From Alphaproteobacteria bacterium (GTDB lineage: Bacteria; Pseudomonadota; Alphaproteobacteria; Rhizobiales; BM303), in assembly GCA_024275895.1 (NCBI GenBank), contig JAJRYE010000115.1, positions 1 through 36,760 on the forward strand: a stretch of DNA of 36,760 nt, given 5' to 3'. The position numbers were made by a program, and so were the translations under genes. This document shows positions 8,837-18,104 of the stretch, in pieces. Positions within the stretch are counted from its first letter, which is position 1; each line of letters opens with the position of its first letter. The notes below the pieces were generated by a model that saw nothing but the letters and a program-made list of their open reading frames with translations, did not search any database and was not told where the DNA came from.

Positions 8837-9763
8837 ATGAAGTCTCTGTTTGTCTCTGCCGCTCTGTTTTTTGCCGCCGCCTTGCCTGTGGCGGCTGGCG
8901 GGCCTGCTTTTGACGGCCCCGTCTTCGATACCCATATGCATTATTCGCGCAGTGCCTGGGCGGTGTATTCACCCGGTGATGTTCTGCAAAAAATGGATAA
9001 GGCCAATGTTGCCGCCGCGCTGGTTTCCTCTACCCCCGGTGAGGGCACGGCAAGGCTTGTGGCCTTTGCCCCCGGGCGCATCACCGCCGGTTATCGCCCC
9101 TATATGACGCCGTCTGACAGAACACGCTGGTTTAAATCCGCCGGATTGCTGAGCCTTGGCAAAACCCGGCTGATGCTGCGCCGCCACAAGGCTTTTGGCG
9201 AGGTGGTGCTCTATTTCCCCAATAATCTTGAGACGCCGCAAATGGCGCAATATCTCAAAATGGTGGCGCAGCAGAATCTGGTACTGCATCTTCATTCCGA
9301 TGCCGCCGTAGTGGAGGCGGTTTTTAAACAGCAGCCGGAGATAAAAATCCTCTGGGCCCATGCCGGATTTCTCGAACCGGCGGCAGTTATCGGGCGGATG
9401 CTCGGGCAGTACCCCAAATTATGGGCCGAGCTTTCCTACCGCGCCGATGATATTACAGGCGCTGATGGCGTGGAAACGGAGTGGAAAGCGCTGTTCATGC
9501 GCTTTGGAAACCGCTTCACCATCGGCTCGGATACCTGGAACAACTCCCGCTGGGACATGTATCCGTATCTCATTAACCGGCACCGCAACTGGCTGGGCGC
9601 ATTGCCGCGCGCACTGGCGCAAAAAATCGCCTTTCAAAACGCGGCGGCTCTGCTTGAAAAAGCCGGCCCTCCGGCTTCTCGTCTTACCCCCGGAAAACAA
9701 ACCGGAATCTTGGCCAGGGGGTATCATCGTAAGCATCAAAAATATCAAAGCCCTGCAGGGTGA
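8837..9763 (+). CDS. Exported amidohydrolase (amidohydrolase_2 / PF04909 type)
   Basis: 308 residues from ATG 8837, chosen over an upstream TTG at 8798 because it gives a clean signal peptide (MKSLFVSAALFFAAALPVAA). The mature part opens with FDTHMHYS (H33, H35), the metal-binding HxH of TIM-barrel amidohydrolases. LHLHSDA (mid-protein), LWAHAGF and GSDTWNNSRW follow at the places where the family keeps its further metal ligands and catalytic aspartate. The substrate is unknown; homologues act as hydrolases or decarboxylases. The last ~27 residues (after AAALLEKAG) lie past the barrel and are encoded in DNA that also encodes the end of the methyltransferase on the other strand. Confidence 0.75.
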   Translation: MKSLFVSAALFFAAALPVAAGGPAFDGPVFDTHMHYSRSAWAVYSPGDVLQKMDKANVAAALVSSTPGEGTARLVAFAPGRITAGYRPYMTPSDRTRWFKSAGLLSLGKTRLMLRRHKAFGEVVLYFPNNLETPQMAQYLKMVAQQNLVLHLHSDAAVVEAVFKQQPEIKILWAHAGFLEPAAVIGRMLGQYPKLWAELSYRADDITGADGVETEWKALFMRFGNRFTIGSDTWNNSRWDMYPYLINRHRNWLGALPRALAQKIAFQNAAALLEKAGPPASRLTPGKQTGILARGYHRKHQKYQSPAG

Positions 9764-10331
9764 GGCCGTGATTGGTGAAATCCATGATTTCGCTTTTTGC
9801 CAGTGGCCAGGGCGGGCCCTCGGCAGGCTCGCTTTCCGTGCGGCCGCGGCAGATGACGAGGAGGGTTCCGCCGGGTTTTATAAATGAGGCGATGGCCTTT
9901 ATGGCGCGGCGGCGCAAGGGTGCGGGCAGGGATTGCAGGGTGTAGATTTCATTGACCAGATCAAACTTCTGCCGCCAGATTGCGGGCGGCGCGAAGAGAT
10001 CGGCGCTCTGGTATCTGACCTTTGAGGAGCAAAAGCGCTGCCGCGCCCATCTGATGGCGCTGGGAGAAAGATCAAAAGCGGTGACGGACATGCCGGCAGC
10101 GGCCAGCGCCTGCGCATTATCCCCCAGCCCGCAGCCCACATCGAGCGCTTCGACGGGGCCGGAACGCAGGCCCGCCAGCCAGTCCGCAAGCAGTGGGTGA
10201 GGGTGCAAATCGGCCCAGGGGACATGATCGCTGTTGCCCTTTGCGCCGGCATAAACCTGCTCGAACCAGCCCTTCGCATCGCCTCTGGCCAGATGCTGCC
10301 GTGCAATCTCGCTCACGGATTTACGATCCAT
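9684..10331 (-). CDS. SAM-dependent class I methyltransferase
   Basis: 215 residues. The glycine-rich SAM loop is LDVGCGLGDNA (about 62-72), followed by the acidic motif II (VTAFDLSPSAI), motif III (VRYQSADLF) and the post-motif KPGGTLLVI. The general shape, including an N-terminal WFEQVYAGAKG segment, resembles tellurite/thiopurine methyltransferase relatives, but the substrate cannot be read from the sequence. It is the last gene of a minus-strand operon after pepA, holC and a 66-residue ORF, starting three bases after the stop of that ORF. No Shine-Dalgarno is visible, so translation is probably coupled. Its 3' end overlaps the amidohydrolase gene by 80 bases in convergent orientation. Confidence 0.78.
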   Translation of the reverse strand: MDRKSVSEIARQHLARGDAKGWFEQVYAGAKGNSDHVPWADLHPHPLLADWLAGLRSGPVEALDVGCGLGDNAQALAAAGMSVTAFDLSPSAIRWARQRFCSSKVRYQSADLFAPPAIWRQKFDLVNEIYTLQSLPAPLRRRAIKAIASFIKPGGTLLVICRGRTESEPAEGPPWPLAKSEIMDFTNHGLTLQGFDIFDAYDDTPWPRFRFVFRG

Positions 10332-10334
10332 AAA

Positions 10335-10535
10335 TCAGCTTTTGGTTTCGGAGGTGAATTCTTTTTCCAGTTGCTTTTCCATCTTCAGCAAATCGTCGGG
10401 AACCGGCATCCCCATGGCACGGATTTCGGATATTTTTTCAACCAGCTGCATCCACAGCTCATGGCGGTCCTCGGGCTGGTTTTCCATCTCGGTCAACAGC
10501 AGCGAAATCTCTGCCATCAGTGTATCAAAGGCCAT
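10335..10535 (-). CDS. Small acidic/helical protein of unknown function (66 aa)
   Basis: A 66-residue ORF starting at ATG 10535, preceded by AACAGGAGTG, the best Shine-Dalgarno in this operon; it supports translation and this start over longer upstream extensions. The protein is charged and predicted mostly helical, with heptad-like leucines (LMAEISLLLTEMEN, then LWMQLVEKISEIRAMG) and a PVPDDL turn before a Lys/Glu-rich tail. It starts 13 bases after holC stops and ends three bases before the methyltransferase gene. I do not recognise a family. Its fixed position after holC suggests a conserved small gene that could be missed because of its size. Confidence 0.7.
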   Translation of the reverse strand: MAFDTLMAEISLLLTEMENQPEDRHELWMQLVEKISEIRAMGMPVPDDLLKMEKQLEKEFTSETKS

Positions 10536-10548
10536 TATTGCACTCCTG

Positions 10549-10998
10549 TTAATTCTGTTTTTCCCATTTGCCCTGAGGAGACTGGCGCCAATAGGTGACA
10601 TCATGCCCGGCATCCAGCGCCGCTTTATATGATTTGCGCGCCCGCGCTTTTTCCCGTTCATCCTTACCGTTGAACAGAAACACCGCCCGGTCAAGCCCTT
10701 GCGCCAGCCCCAGATCCGCCCCGTGGACAAGAAAGCGCACATTGGCTTTATTGGGGTTTTCATCCTTGTCCGTCAGCCAGACCGGATGTCTGTGGGCCTG
10801 CGCATCGCCCGGCCCGCCATGGGGCAGAAAGGAATCCTCACGATAGCTCCACAGCAACTCGTCAAGCGGTTTTAAACGTTCCGGGTCGCCGCTTTGCACC
10901 ACCACCCGCCAGCCGCGCTCAAGGCTGATCTCCAGCAATCCTGGCAAAACCTGCTCCAGCGAACGCTTTTCAAGATGGTAAAACAAAACTTGCGTCAT
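10549..10998 (-). CDS. holC: DNA polymerase III chi subunit
   Basis: 149 residues. Chi bridges the clamp-loader complex (through psi) and single-stranded DNA-binding protein at the fork. The N-terminus [20 protein letters not shown] matches HolC, with [10 protein letters not shown], the [17 protein letters not shown] segment, and the downstream block in which PVWLTD is typical. The ATG overlaps the pepA stop codon by four bases (ATGA), the standard alphaproteobacterial pepA-holC pair, so translation is probably coupled. Confidence 0.93.
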   Translation of the reverse strand: MTQVLFYHLEKRSLEQVLPGLLEISLERGWRVVVQSGDPERLKPLDELLWSYREDSFLPHGGPGDAQAHRHPVWLTDKDENPNKANVRFLVHGADLGLAQGLDRAVFLFNGKDEREKARARKSYKAALDAGHDVTYWRQSPQGKWEKQN

Positions 10999-12479
10999 TC
11001 ATAATGATCCGCAACAAGCTGATTCAAAAGCCGCACCCCATAGCCCGAGGCCCAGCTCTGGCTGATGGCGGTTTTGGGCGAATCCATCGCCGTTCCGGCA
11101 ATATCAAGATGCGCCCAGGGGGTCTTGCCGACAAAGCGTTGCAGGAACTGCGCCGCAGTGATGGAGCCGGCAAACCGCCCACCGATATTCTTCATATCGG
11201 CAACCTTGGAATCAATCATCTTGTCATAAGCCTCGCCCAGGGGCAGCCGCCAGAGTTTTTCGCCCGAGCTCCGCCCCGCCGCAGCCAGATTTTTCGCCAG
11301 CTTGTCGTTATTGGAGAACAATCCGGCATGCTCCTTGCCCAGCGCCACCAGAATGGCGCCGGTAAGGGTGGCAAGGTTAATGATGAATTCGGGCTTGAAT
11401 TTGTCAATTGTGTAGCTGAGCGCATCACATAAAACCAGCCGCCCTTCCGCATCTGTATTGAGGATTTCAATCGTCTGACCCGACATGGAAGTAACCACAT
11501 CGCCGGGGCGCTGGGCGCGCCCGTCAGGCATGTTCTCAACCAGGCCGATAACCCCGACCGCGTTGATCTTCGCGCCGCGCCCGGCCAGCGCCGCCATCAG
11601 CCCGCTCACCGCGGCGGCCCCGCCCATATCGCCCTTCATATCGCCCATCCCCGCGCCGGGTTTGAGCGATATGCCGCCGGTGTCAAACGTCACCCCCTTG
11701 CCGACAAAGGCGTAAGCCGGATCATCCTTGCCCGCCCCCGTCCAGCGCATGATCACAAGGCGGCTGCCGCGCTCCGAGCCCTTCCCGACGCCGAGCAAAG
11801 CGCGCATACCGAGTTTTTTCATTGCCTTTTCGTTCAAGGTTTCAACCTTCAGACCGGTGCTTTTCAGCTTCTCGCAGCGCCGGGCGAAAGCGGCCGGATA
11901 GAGCGTATTGGCCGGCTCGTTGACCAGATCGCGGGCAAGAAAGACGCCATCGGCAACCGCATCCAGCGGCTTGAATGCCTTGCGCGCCAATGTGGAATGC
12001 GCCGTGCGCAAGGACAGGCTGGTCAGGGGTTTGTCATTGTCTTTCTTCGCCGTTTTATATTTGTTGAACCGGTAGCTGCGCAGTTTTGCGCCCAGGGCCA
12101 GCCGGGCACAGATTTGCGCCGTTTCGGTTTTCATCCCCTCAATGTTCTCGACAACAACAGCCGCTGTCTTGCCGAATTTGCCCCCCAGTTTGCCGAGGAT
12201 TTCACCGCCCAGAAGCTCAGTCGCGCTCTCATCCAGCTTGTCCGCCTTGCCGATTCCCGCCAGAAGAAGGCGTGAGTTCTCCAGCCCTTCGGGCGCAACA
12301 ATCTCAAGAAATGATTTTTTCTTGCCGGTGAAATCGGCCATATCCATGGCGCGGGTCAAAAGCCCGCCGGTTTGTGAATCAAGCTGCCGTGTCAGCTCTC
12401 CCATTTTGCGCCCCTGCGCGATGAGCAACACAACAGAGCCTTTTTCGGGCATGGAAAGCGCGGCAAAATTGATTTTCAT
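10995..12479 (-). CDS. pepA: Leucyl aminopeptidase (M17)
   Basis: 494 residues, full length. A cytoplasmic two-zinc exopeptidase that removes N-terminal amino acids; in some bacteria it also binds DNA. The N-terminal macro-like domain (to about 160) precedes the catalytic domain. Metal and catalytic residues are seen in [16 protein letters not shown] (Lys and Asp, about 262-277), [11 protein letters not shown] (Asp) and the family signature [10 protein letters not shown] (about 340-350, Asp, Glu and Arg). It is the first gene of the pepA-holC-ORF-methyltransferase operon. In many alphaproteobacteria the divergent genes beside pepA are lptF and lptG; here lptD comes directly. Confidence 0.96.
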   Translation of the reverse strand: MKINFAALSMPEKGSVVLLIAQGRKMGELTRQLDSQTGGLLTRAMDMADFTGKKKSFLEIVAPEGLENSRLLLAGIGKADKLDESATELLGGEILGKLGGKFGKTAAVVVENIEGMKTETAQICARLALGAKLRSYRFNKYKTAKKDNDKPLTSLSLRTAHSTLARKAFKPLDAVADGVFLARDLVNEPANTLYPAAFARRCEKLKSTGLKVETLNEKAMKKLGMRALLGVGKGSERGSRLVIMRWTGAGKDDPAYAFVGKGVTFDTGGISLKPGAGMGDMKGDMGGAAAVSGLMAALAGRGAKINAVGVIGLVENMPDGRAQRPGDVVTSMSGQTIEILNTDAEGRLVLCDALSYTIDKFKPEFIINLATLTGAILVALGKEHAGLFSNNDKLAKNLAAAGRSSGEKLWRLPLGEAYDKMIDSKVADMKNIGGRFAGSITAAQFLQRFVGKTPWAHLDIAGTAMDSPKTAISQSWASGYGVRLLNQLVADHYE

Positions 12480-12897
12480 GATTTTCCTGTTCGCATATGA
12501 AGCTGCAATTTAAAATCCGGGCCGCATCATAACGCGCTTTTCCGGGCGCGAACAGATGCAAAAGTTTTTGATTTTCCGACAAATAAAGTGACTGTTGAAC
12601 ATTAAATTGCCCCTTTAATAAGTGAGGGGAAAATGTATTATACGAAACCATAATCTGAAGCGAAGATCAGGCCGGGTGAAGCAATCCATTCCCTGACCTG
12701 AGAACACGGGGAATCCGGCATCCGTGACAAGGGTGCCTTTGAAGAGGGGTGTCTCTTACCCTTTCAGGAGGGTGTCTCTTGCTGGTGTCTCTTGCTAAAG
12801 AGTCATCGAACAGGAAATGGCCATCAGCGCCGTGGCTCGCATGGTGTACAGTGTGTCGTTTGTCTGAAATTGTGAGGAGCAGGCCAGGAATGCGTGG
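12480..12897. other. Divergent intergenic region pepA / lptD
   Basis: 418 bases with no credible gene. The part next to pepA (about 12580-12660) is AT-rich and must hold the promoters; TTGAAC at 12595 and TATTAT at 12636 are possible elements but their spacing does not fit one another. A three-copy short repeat lies at 12748-12796. A four-codon ORF (ATG 12890, Met-Arg-Gly-stop) ends at the lptD start: its TGA overlaps the lptD ATG and it has AGGAG-like sequence before it. The lptF and lptG genes often found here are absent. Confidence 0.5.
12748..12796 (+). repeat. Three-copy GGTGTCTCTT repeat upstream of lptD
   Basis: GGTGTCTCTTGCT occurs twice in perfect tandem (12771-12783 and 12784-12796). 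A third copy with the last bases changed lies at 12748-12760. CTCTT in the copies can pair with the AAGAG found at 12742 and near 12798. Confidence 0.8.
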
Positions 12898-15171
12898 ATG
12901 AACTTTAATCACGGGAGTTTGAAAAACAGTTCTGCAACCGCCGGGCGCGAAAAGGCTTTGCCCCGGCTGTTTTGCATGGGCGGTTTTTCGCTTTTTGCTC
13001 TCGTCTGCGCCCTGATTATGTTTGTGTTTGCGAGCCCCGCCATCGCTGCCGTTGAGGGCCGGGTCAAGGTCAAGATCGCCAAGGTCAAGCCGGGCACAAA
13101 ACTGCTTTTTGAATCCGAGAAGATGACCTATTACAAAAACCGCGATACGGTTGTCGCCACGGGAAATGTCCACCTTTATTACGGTCCCTATGCCCTGCGC
13201 GCTGACAGGATTGACTGGATGCGCCGCACCGACAAGGTTGTCGCCAAGGGCAATGTTGTGTTCCGCGATGCCAACGGCAATCTGGTGAATGCGCCCTATG
13301 CGGTGCTTGTTGACAAGTTCCGCGAAGGGTTCTTGCGCTCGGTTTCGGTTGTTTTCACCAATAACGCCAAGCTGGCCGGCGTCAGCGCCGAGCGTTACGA
13401 CGGCAATATCACAATTCTCAACAAGGCTGTCTATTCACCGTGCAAAACCTGCCAGGAGCACCCTGAAAAGGCGCCGCTATGGCAGATCAAGGCCGTCAAG
13501 GTCACCCATGATGAGGCCAAAAAGACGATCTATTACAAGGATGCAAAATTTGAGTTCTTCGGTACGCCAATCGCCTATCTGCCCTATTTTTCCCATCCCG
13601 ACCCGACGGTAAAACGCAAAACCGGCCTCATCTCTCCGGGGCTGTCTTTTGCCCGCCATTACGGCGCCGGTCTGACGGTGCCGCTGTTTATCAATCTTGC
13701 CCCCAATTACGATCTCACCTTGAGCCCGACATTCACCACAAGGCAGGGGCTGCTGGGCCAGTTTGAATGGCGGCACCGGACAAGGACCGGCGCCTATTTC
13801 ATCCGTCCCACCGGGATTTACGAGTTTAACTGGTATGGCCCCGACACCGGGCGCAAACGCTTGCGCGGCAGCCTGGAATCGGCGGGCAGGTTTGCCTTTA
13901 ATAAAACCTGGTCCTGGGGCTGGAATCTCTGGGCAGTTTCGGATGACACCTTCCTCAACAGCTACGGGCTGGAATCTGATTCCGATCTGGTCTCGGATGT
14001 CTTTCTTACCGGGCTTTCCGGCCGGAATTATTTTAACGCCCAGGCGTTTTATTTTCGCGGCCTGCTGGCAACGGACCGCAAAAGCACAACGCCGGTCGTG
14101 CATCCCGTTATTGATTACAATCTCGTTTTCAGTGAGTCGGTTTTCGGCGGCGAGATGGGCTTTGACGCCAATGTGATGAGCCTGTCCAGAACCAAGGGAG
14201 CCGATTCAAACCGGCTTTCCGCCGATTTGCACTGGAAGCGCACCTTCACCAGCGCCGCCGGGGTGCAAACCACGCCGTTCTGGAGTTTGCGCGGCGATGT
14301 TTACAATACCAGAAACGTGGCGGGCAGCCCCAATGCCACAGATAATTTCGTCCGCGTCATGCCCAGTATCGGCGTGGAATACAGCTGGCCGTTTATCAGT
14401 CTGCTTGACTGGGGGGCGCAAACCTTCACCCCGGTTGCCCAGATCATCGCCAGTCCCGGCGAGGTCAAGGCGGGCCGGATCAGCAATGAAGACAGCCAGA
14501 CGATTGAATTTGACGATATCAACCTGTTTTCGCGCAATAAATTTGACGGGCTTGACCGGGTCGAGGGCGGGGTCAGGGCCAGTCTGGGCTTCAAATACCG
14601 GATTGAACACGCCTCGGGCGGGTATGCCGCCTTTACTTTCGGCGAGGCGTTTCATCTGGCCGGCCGCAACAGCTTTGGCGCCGATACCGGCCTGCAATCG
14701 GCGCGTTCCGATTTTGTCGGCGGTCTGCAATTTTATCCCTTCAAGGGGTTCTCTCTCGGCAGCCGGATACGTCTCGACAAGAACACATTCGCAATCAAAC
14801 GCCATGAACTGGACATAGAAGGGCGCTACGGGCGCTTGTGGGGCAAGGCTCTCTACACCCGGTTAAAGGCTCAGCCGGCCCAGGGCATGCCACTTGACCG
14901 CGAAGAGGTTGACACCAATTTCAGCTTTAACCTCAATGATAACTGGAAGGTGCTCGCCGGTGCGCGCTACGATATTGAGAACAACGATATCATTGAAGAA
15001 AGTTTTGGAATTAATTATGATGACGAATGTTTCAACGCCACATTATCGGTCGAAAACCGCTTCACCCGTGACCGGGATATCAGGCGCGATTTCAAGGTCT
15101 CGCTTTCCGTTGTGCTGAAAACCGTAGGCGGCTCCAGCGTCAGTACGACAGCCAACAGGGCCGTGAGATAA
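12898..15171 (+). CDS. lptD: LPS-assembly outer-membrane protein LptD
   Basis: 757 residues. With LptE it inserts lipopolysaccharide into the outer leaflet. After a long N-region, the hydrophobic stretch GGFSLFALVCALIMFVFAS with AIAA forms the signal peptide; a start at Met27 is also possible. The OstA/LptA-like beta-jellyroll follows (LLFESEKMTYYKNRD, VVATGNVHLYYGPYALRAD, VVAKGNVVFRDANG). Then comes the linker with the YSPCKTCQEHPEKAPLW cysteine pair and KVTHDEAKKTIYYKDA, and the C-terminal barrel from about residue 230 (PYFSHPDPTVKRKTGLISPG onwards). It opens the lptD-surA-pdxA-ksgA operon, which groups outer-membrane assembly genes with metabolism genes, as is common. The absence of lptF/lptG upstream is discussed in the findings. 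Confidence 0.95.
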   Translation: MNFNHGSLKNSSATAGREKALPRLFCMGGFSLFALVCALIMFVFASPAIAAVEGRVKVKIAKVKPGTKLLFESEKMTYYKNRDTVVATGNVHLYYGPYALRADRIDWMRRTDKVVAKGNVVFRDANGNLVNAPYAVLVDKFREGFLRSVSVVFTNNAKLAGVSAERYDGNITILNKAVYSPCKTCQEHPEKAPLWQIKAVKVTHDEAKKTIYYKDAKFEFFGTPIAYLPYFSHPDPTVKRKTGLISPGLSFARHYGAGLTVPLFINLAPNYDLTLSPTFTTRQGLLGQFEWRHRTRTGAYFIRPTGIYEFNWYGPDTGRKRLRGSLESAGRFAFNKTWSWGWNLWAVSDDTFLNSYGLESDSDLVSDVFLTGLSGRNYFNAQAFYFRGLLATDRKSTTPVVHPVIDYNLVFSESVFGGEMGFDANVMSLSRTKGADSNRLSADLHWKRTFTSAAGVQTTPFWSLRGDVYNTRNVAGSPNATDNFVRVMPSIGVEYSWPFISLLDWGAQTFTPVAQIIASPGEVKAGRISNEDSQTIEFDDINLFSRNKFDGLDRVEGGVRASLGFKYRIEHASGGYAAFTFGEAFHLAGRNSFGADTGLQSARSDFVGGLQFYPFKGFSLGSRIRLDKNTFAIKRHELDIEGRYGRLWGKALYTRLKAQPAQGMPLDREEVDTNFSFNLNDNWKVLAGARYDIENNDIIEESFGINYDDECFNATLSVENRFTRDRDIRRDFKVSLSVVLKTVGGSSVSTTANRAVR

Positions 15172-15194
15172 TCTGGCCGCAATGGGTGGAATGA

Positions 15195-16256
15195 ATGCAA
15201 AACCCGATCCAGAGCAAGCTGAACCTGTCCGGAAAAAGAATGATTGATAGCTTTAAATACAGTTTTACGCCTTACATGCGCCTTCTCGCCTTGGTGCTGA
15301 TCGGGTTTTGCAGCCTTCTGCCATCCCAGGGCCGGGCGCAGTCGGTGCAAAGGGTTGTCGCCACGGTAAATGACGAGCCCATCACCATTTATGACCTTAA
15401 ACAGCGTATAGGCTTCGCGGTTGCCACCTCCCGCTCAAGGCGCTCCAAGGCGCTGACCAGCCTTATCCTCAAGCAGCTTATTGATGAGAAACTAAAACTT
15501 CAGTCGGCAAAACAAGAGGGCATCGAGATTACCGACCAGCAGGTTCAAAGCTCCCTCGATACCATCGCAAAGCGCAACAAGCTGACTTATAAAAAACTCA
15601 AGAAGTTTTTGTCCAGCCGCGGCGTGGGGGCAAAAACCCTGGAGAATAAAATCCGCACGGAACTGGCCTGGGGCGAGGTTATCCGCAAGAAATTCCGCTC
15701 CCTCATTTCCATCGGATCGTCTGATATTGATCTGGAATTATCCAAAAGTGACAAAAAAGCCGGGGCCAAAAAGAAAAGCGGCAAACAGGTTGTTTTTGAG
15801 CTGACAAAACTGACCGTCCTGTTTACCCGCGGGCGCACCGACAGGGAAGTCCGCGAACGGATGATTGATGCTGAAAAGCTCAGGGCATCTTTTAAAACCT
15901 GCCGCAGATGGAAGGCCGAGGCGCGCAAATACCGCAATGTCAAACACAAACACGCAAGGGATATCAATGCGGATGACCTGAAAGATCCTCTCAAGTCGAT
16001 CTTGCTGAAAACGGAACCCGGCCAGGTCACCCCCGCATCCATTGTCGCGGGCGGCATCGAGATCGTTGCCGTATGCAATCGCAAGGAAGTCTCAACCGCA
16101 AAAACAAGGCGCGAAAATGTTGAGATCCAGTTGAAAAATCAGCAATTCAACCAGTTCTCGCAACGCTATTTGCGCGATTTGCGCCGCGATGCCGTGATCG
16201 AATTCCTTGGCCGCGACGGCAAAAAAACCCTGAAATTCAAGCCCGCGCAATTCTGA
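15195..16256 (+). CDS. surA: SurA-type periplasmic chaperone
   Basis: 353 residues. A signal sequence (YMRLLALVLIGFCSLLPSQGRAQ) leads to the SurA N-terminal chaperone domain (VVATVNDEPITIYDLKQRI, then LKQLIDEKLKLQSAKQEGI; residues about 50-170). The remainder has one region at the parvulin position (about 200-310, LTKLTVLFTRGR to IVAVCNRKEV), but I do not find the usual parvulin core motifs such as the VKHILV start or GGDLGW. It is probably chaperone-only or weakly isomerase-active. The protein is strongly basic (many KK/RR pairs). Its stop shares a base with the pdxA start; GGGTGG precedes the ATG. In gammaproteobacteria the same gene order ties it to outer-membrane protein folding. Confidence 0.85.
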   Translation: MQNPIQSKLNLSGKRMIDSFKYSFTPYMRLLALVLIGFCSLLPSQGRAQSVQRVVATVNDEPITIYDLKQRIGFAVATSRSRRSKALTSLILKQLIDEKLKLQSAKQEGIEITDQQVQSSLDTIAKRNKLTYKKLKKFLSSRGVGAKTLENKIRTELAWGEVIRKKFRSLISIGSSDIDLELSKSDKKAGAKKKSGKQVVFELTKLTVLFTRGRTDREVRERMIDAEKLRASFKTCRRWKAEARKYRNVKHKHARDINADDLKDPLKSILLKTEPGQVTPASIVAGGIEIVAVCNRKEVSTAKTRRENVEIQLKNQQFNQFSQRYLRDLRRDAVIEFLGRDGKKTLKFKPAQF

Positions 16257-17254
16257 TGGCGACCCGCTCCCATCTTCTCGCCCTGACCATGGGCGAGCCG
16301 GGCGGGATCGGTATGGATATCACCCTTGCCGCCTGGACAATCCGCAATCCGGATGAGCCCTTTGTCTTTATCGGCAATGCCGACGGGCTCAAAGCGCGGG
16401 CGCACCAGCTTGGGATTGACGCCCCCGTCACCAGGGTTAAAAATCCGCAAGATGCGGCTTTGGTTTTCCGCCATGGCCTGCCGGTGCTTGATATCAAATT
16501 GCCCGCGCCCGCCCCGGCCGGCAAACTCGTTCCGCAAAATGCCGGTGCAGTGATCCACGCCATCAAAACTGCGGTTGAGCTGACCACATCCGGCCAGACG
16601 CAGGCGCTGGTGACAAATCCGGTCCATAAAAAAAACCTCTATGATTCAGGTTTCAAATTCCCCGGCCATACGGAATACCTTGCCTCTCTGGCCGCAAGCG
16701 GCGGCAGGACCCCGAAGCCGGTCATGATGCTGGCCTGCCCGGCGCTTCGCGTTGTGCCGGTAACCGTTCATATCGCCCTGGCGCAGGTTGCCCCCGCCCT
16801 GACCCGCGAGCTGATCACCGCGACGGCCAAAATCGCCAGCCATGATCTTGAAACACGATTCGGCATTAAAAATCCGCGCCTTGCCATTGCCGGCCTTAAC
16901 CCCCATGCGGGCGAGGGCGGCGGCATGGGGCATGAGGAGCAAGGCATCATCGCCCCCGCCATCGCTGATTTGCGCGCGGCGGGCATAGACGCCTTTGGCC
17001 CCTTGCCCCCCGATACCATGTTTCATGAACAGGCGCGAAAAACCTATGACGCGGCGTTGTGCATGTATCACGATCAGGCCCTCATCCCCCTCAAGACGCT
17101 CGATTTCCACCACGGGGTAAATGTCACTCTCGGCCTGCCGTTCTTGCGCACCTCGCCCGATCACGGCACCGCGCTTGATCTGGCCGGGACGGGCAGGGCA
17201 AACCCGGCCTCATTGATCGCCGCCATGGATATGGCGCGCCAGGGGGGGGCATGA
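16256..17254 (+). CDS. pdxA: 4-hydroxythreonine-4-phosphate dehydrogenase
   Basis: 332 residues, normal length. An NAD-dependent, metal-requiring enzyme of pyridoxal 5'-phosphate synthesis. It opens with [18 protein letters not shown], the family start. The metal histidines are in FPGHTEYLA (about 137), [11 protein letters not shown] (about 275) and the C-terminal [14 protein letters not shown] (about 300-313); [10 protein letters not shown] is also characteristic. Translation overlaps both neighbours, by one base with surA and by four (ATGA) with ksgA, so the operon is translationally coupled. Confidence 0.97.
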   Translation: MATRSHLLALTMGEPGGIGMDITLAAWTIRNPDEPFVFIGNADGLKARAHQLGIDAPVTRVKNPQDAALVFRHGLPVLDIKLPAPAPAGKLVPQNAGAVIHAIKTAVELTTSGQTQALVTNPVHKKNLYDSGFKFPGHTEYLASLAASGGRTPKPVMMLACPALRVVPVTVHIALAQVAPALTRELITATAKIASHDLETRFGIKNPRLAIAGLNPHAGEGGGMGHEEQGIIAPAIADLRAAGIDAFGPLPPDTMFHEQARKTYDAALCMYHDQALIPLKTLDFHHGVNVTLGLPFLRTSPDHGTALDLAGTGRANPASLIAAMDMARQGGA

Positions 17255-18084
17255 ATTCAGGCGGCGATAATCTCCCGCCCCTGCGCGATGTGATCCGCAA
17301 ACACAAACTGGCGGCGCGCAAATCCCTGGGGCAGAATTTTCTTCTTGACCTCAATCTGACCGACCGCATCGCCCGCTCCGCCGGGGATCTGAGCGCTTGT
17401 GATGTGCTGGAAATCGGTCCCGGCCCCGGCGGCCTTACCCGCTCTTTACTCGCCCTGGGCGCGCGCAAGGTTGTGGCGATCGAGCGCGATGAGCGCTGCC
17501 TTGCCGCATTGGCGCAGATTGAGGCGTGCTATCCCGGAAAGCTGGATGTTATTGCAGGTGATGCTCTCAAGTTTGATCCCCGGCCCCACTTGTGCCCGCC
17601 GGTGAAAATAATCGCCAATCTGCCCTATAATATCGCCACTCCGCTCCTGATCGGCTGGTTGCAGACGAAAATGTGGCCGCCATGGTTTGTGCAAATCACG
17701 GCCATGTTCCAGCGCGAGGTGGCGCAGCGCATTACCGCAAGGCCGGGCGAGAAACCCTATGGCCGCCTCTCCGTCATGGCGGGCTGGCGCATGCAGGCGA
17801 AAATCCTGTTTGATGTAAACCCCGGCGCATTTACCCCGCCGCCCAAGGTCACCTCCTCCATCGTGCAGTTTACCCCGCGCGCAAGGCCCCTGCCATGCCG
17901 TGCGCAAGCTCTGGAAAAAATCACCGCCGCCGCTTTCGGCCAGCGGCGAAAAATGCTCCGTTCCAGCCTGAAATCAATCTTTTCCGATGCCCAAACCACA
18001 TTGCAAAGTGCCGGCATTGACCCGACGCACCGCGCCGAACAGCTGGAAATCGCCGATTTCTGCAATCTGGCCAATCGGCTTTAA
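17251..18084 (+). CDS. rsmA: 16S rRNA (adenine1518-N6/adenine1519-N6) dimethyltransferase
   Basis: 277 residues (also called ksgA). It dimethylates two adjacent adenosines in the 3' hairpin of 16S rRNA late in 30S assembly; loss gives kasugamycin resistance. It shows [10 protein letters not shown] (about 23-33), the SAM loop [15 protein letters not shown] (about 51-65), the acidic [10 protein letters not shown], and the catalytic motif IANLPYN (about 122-128). The C-terminal [12 protein letters not shown] is also typical. It is the last gene of the operon; the GC-rich, hairpin-rich stretch 18110-18300 follows. Confidence 0.97.
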   Translation: MNSGGDNLPPLRDVIRKHKLAARKSLGQNFLLDLNLTDRIARSAGDLSACDVLEIGPGPGGLTRSLLALGARKVVAIERDERCLAALAQIEACYPGKLDVIAGDALKFDPRPHLCPPVKIIANLPYNIATPLLIGWLQTKMWPPWFVQITAMFQREVAQRITARPGEKPYGRLSVMAGWRMQAKILFDVNPGAFTPPPKVTSSIVQFTPRARPLPCRAQALEKITAAAFGQRRKMLRSSLKSIFSDAQTTLQSAGIDPTHRAEQLEIADFCNLANRL

Positions 18085-18104
18085 AGCGGGGTGCGTTTAA
18101 GGTT

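Noticed and set aside
12667-13173. Possible minus-strand gene overlapping the lptD start
   Set aside because: No recognisable family, composition typical of antisense, and it covers the lptD signal peptide and OstA region.
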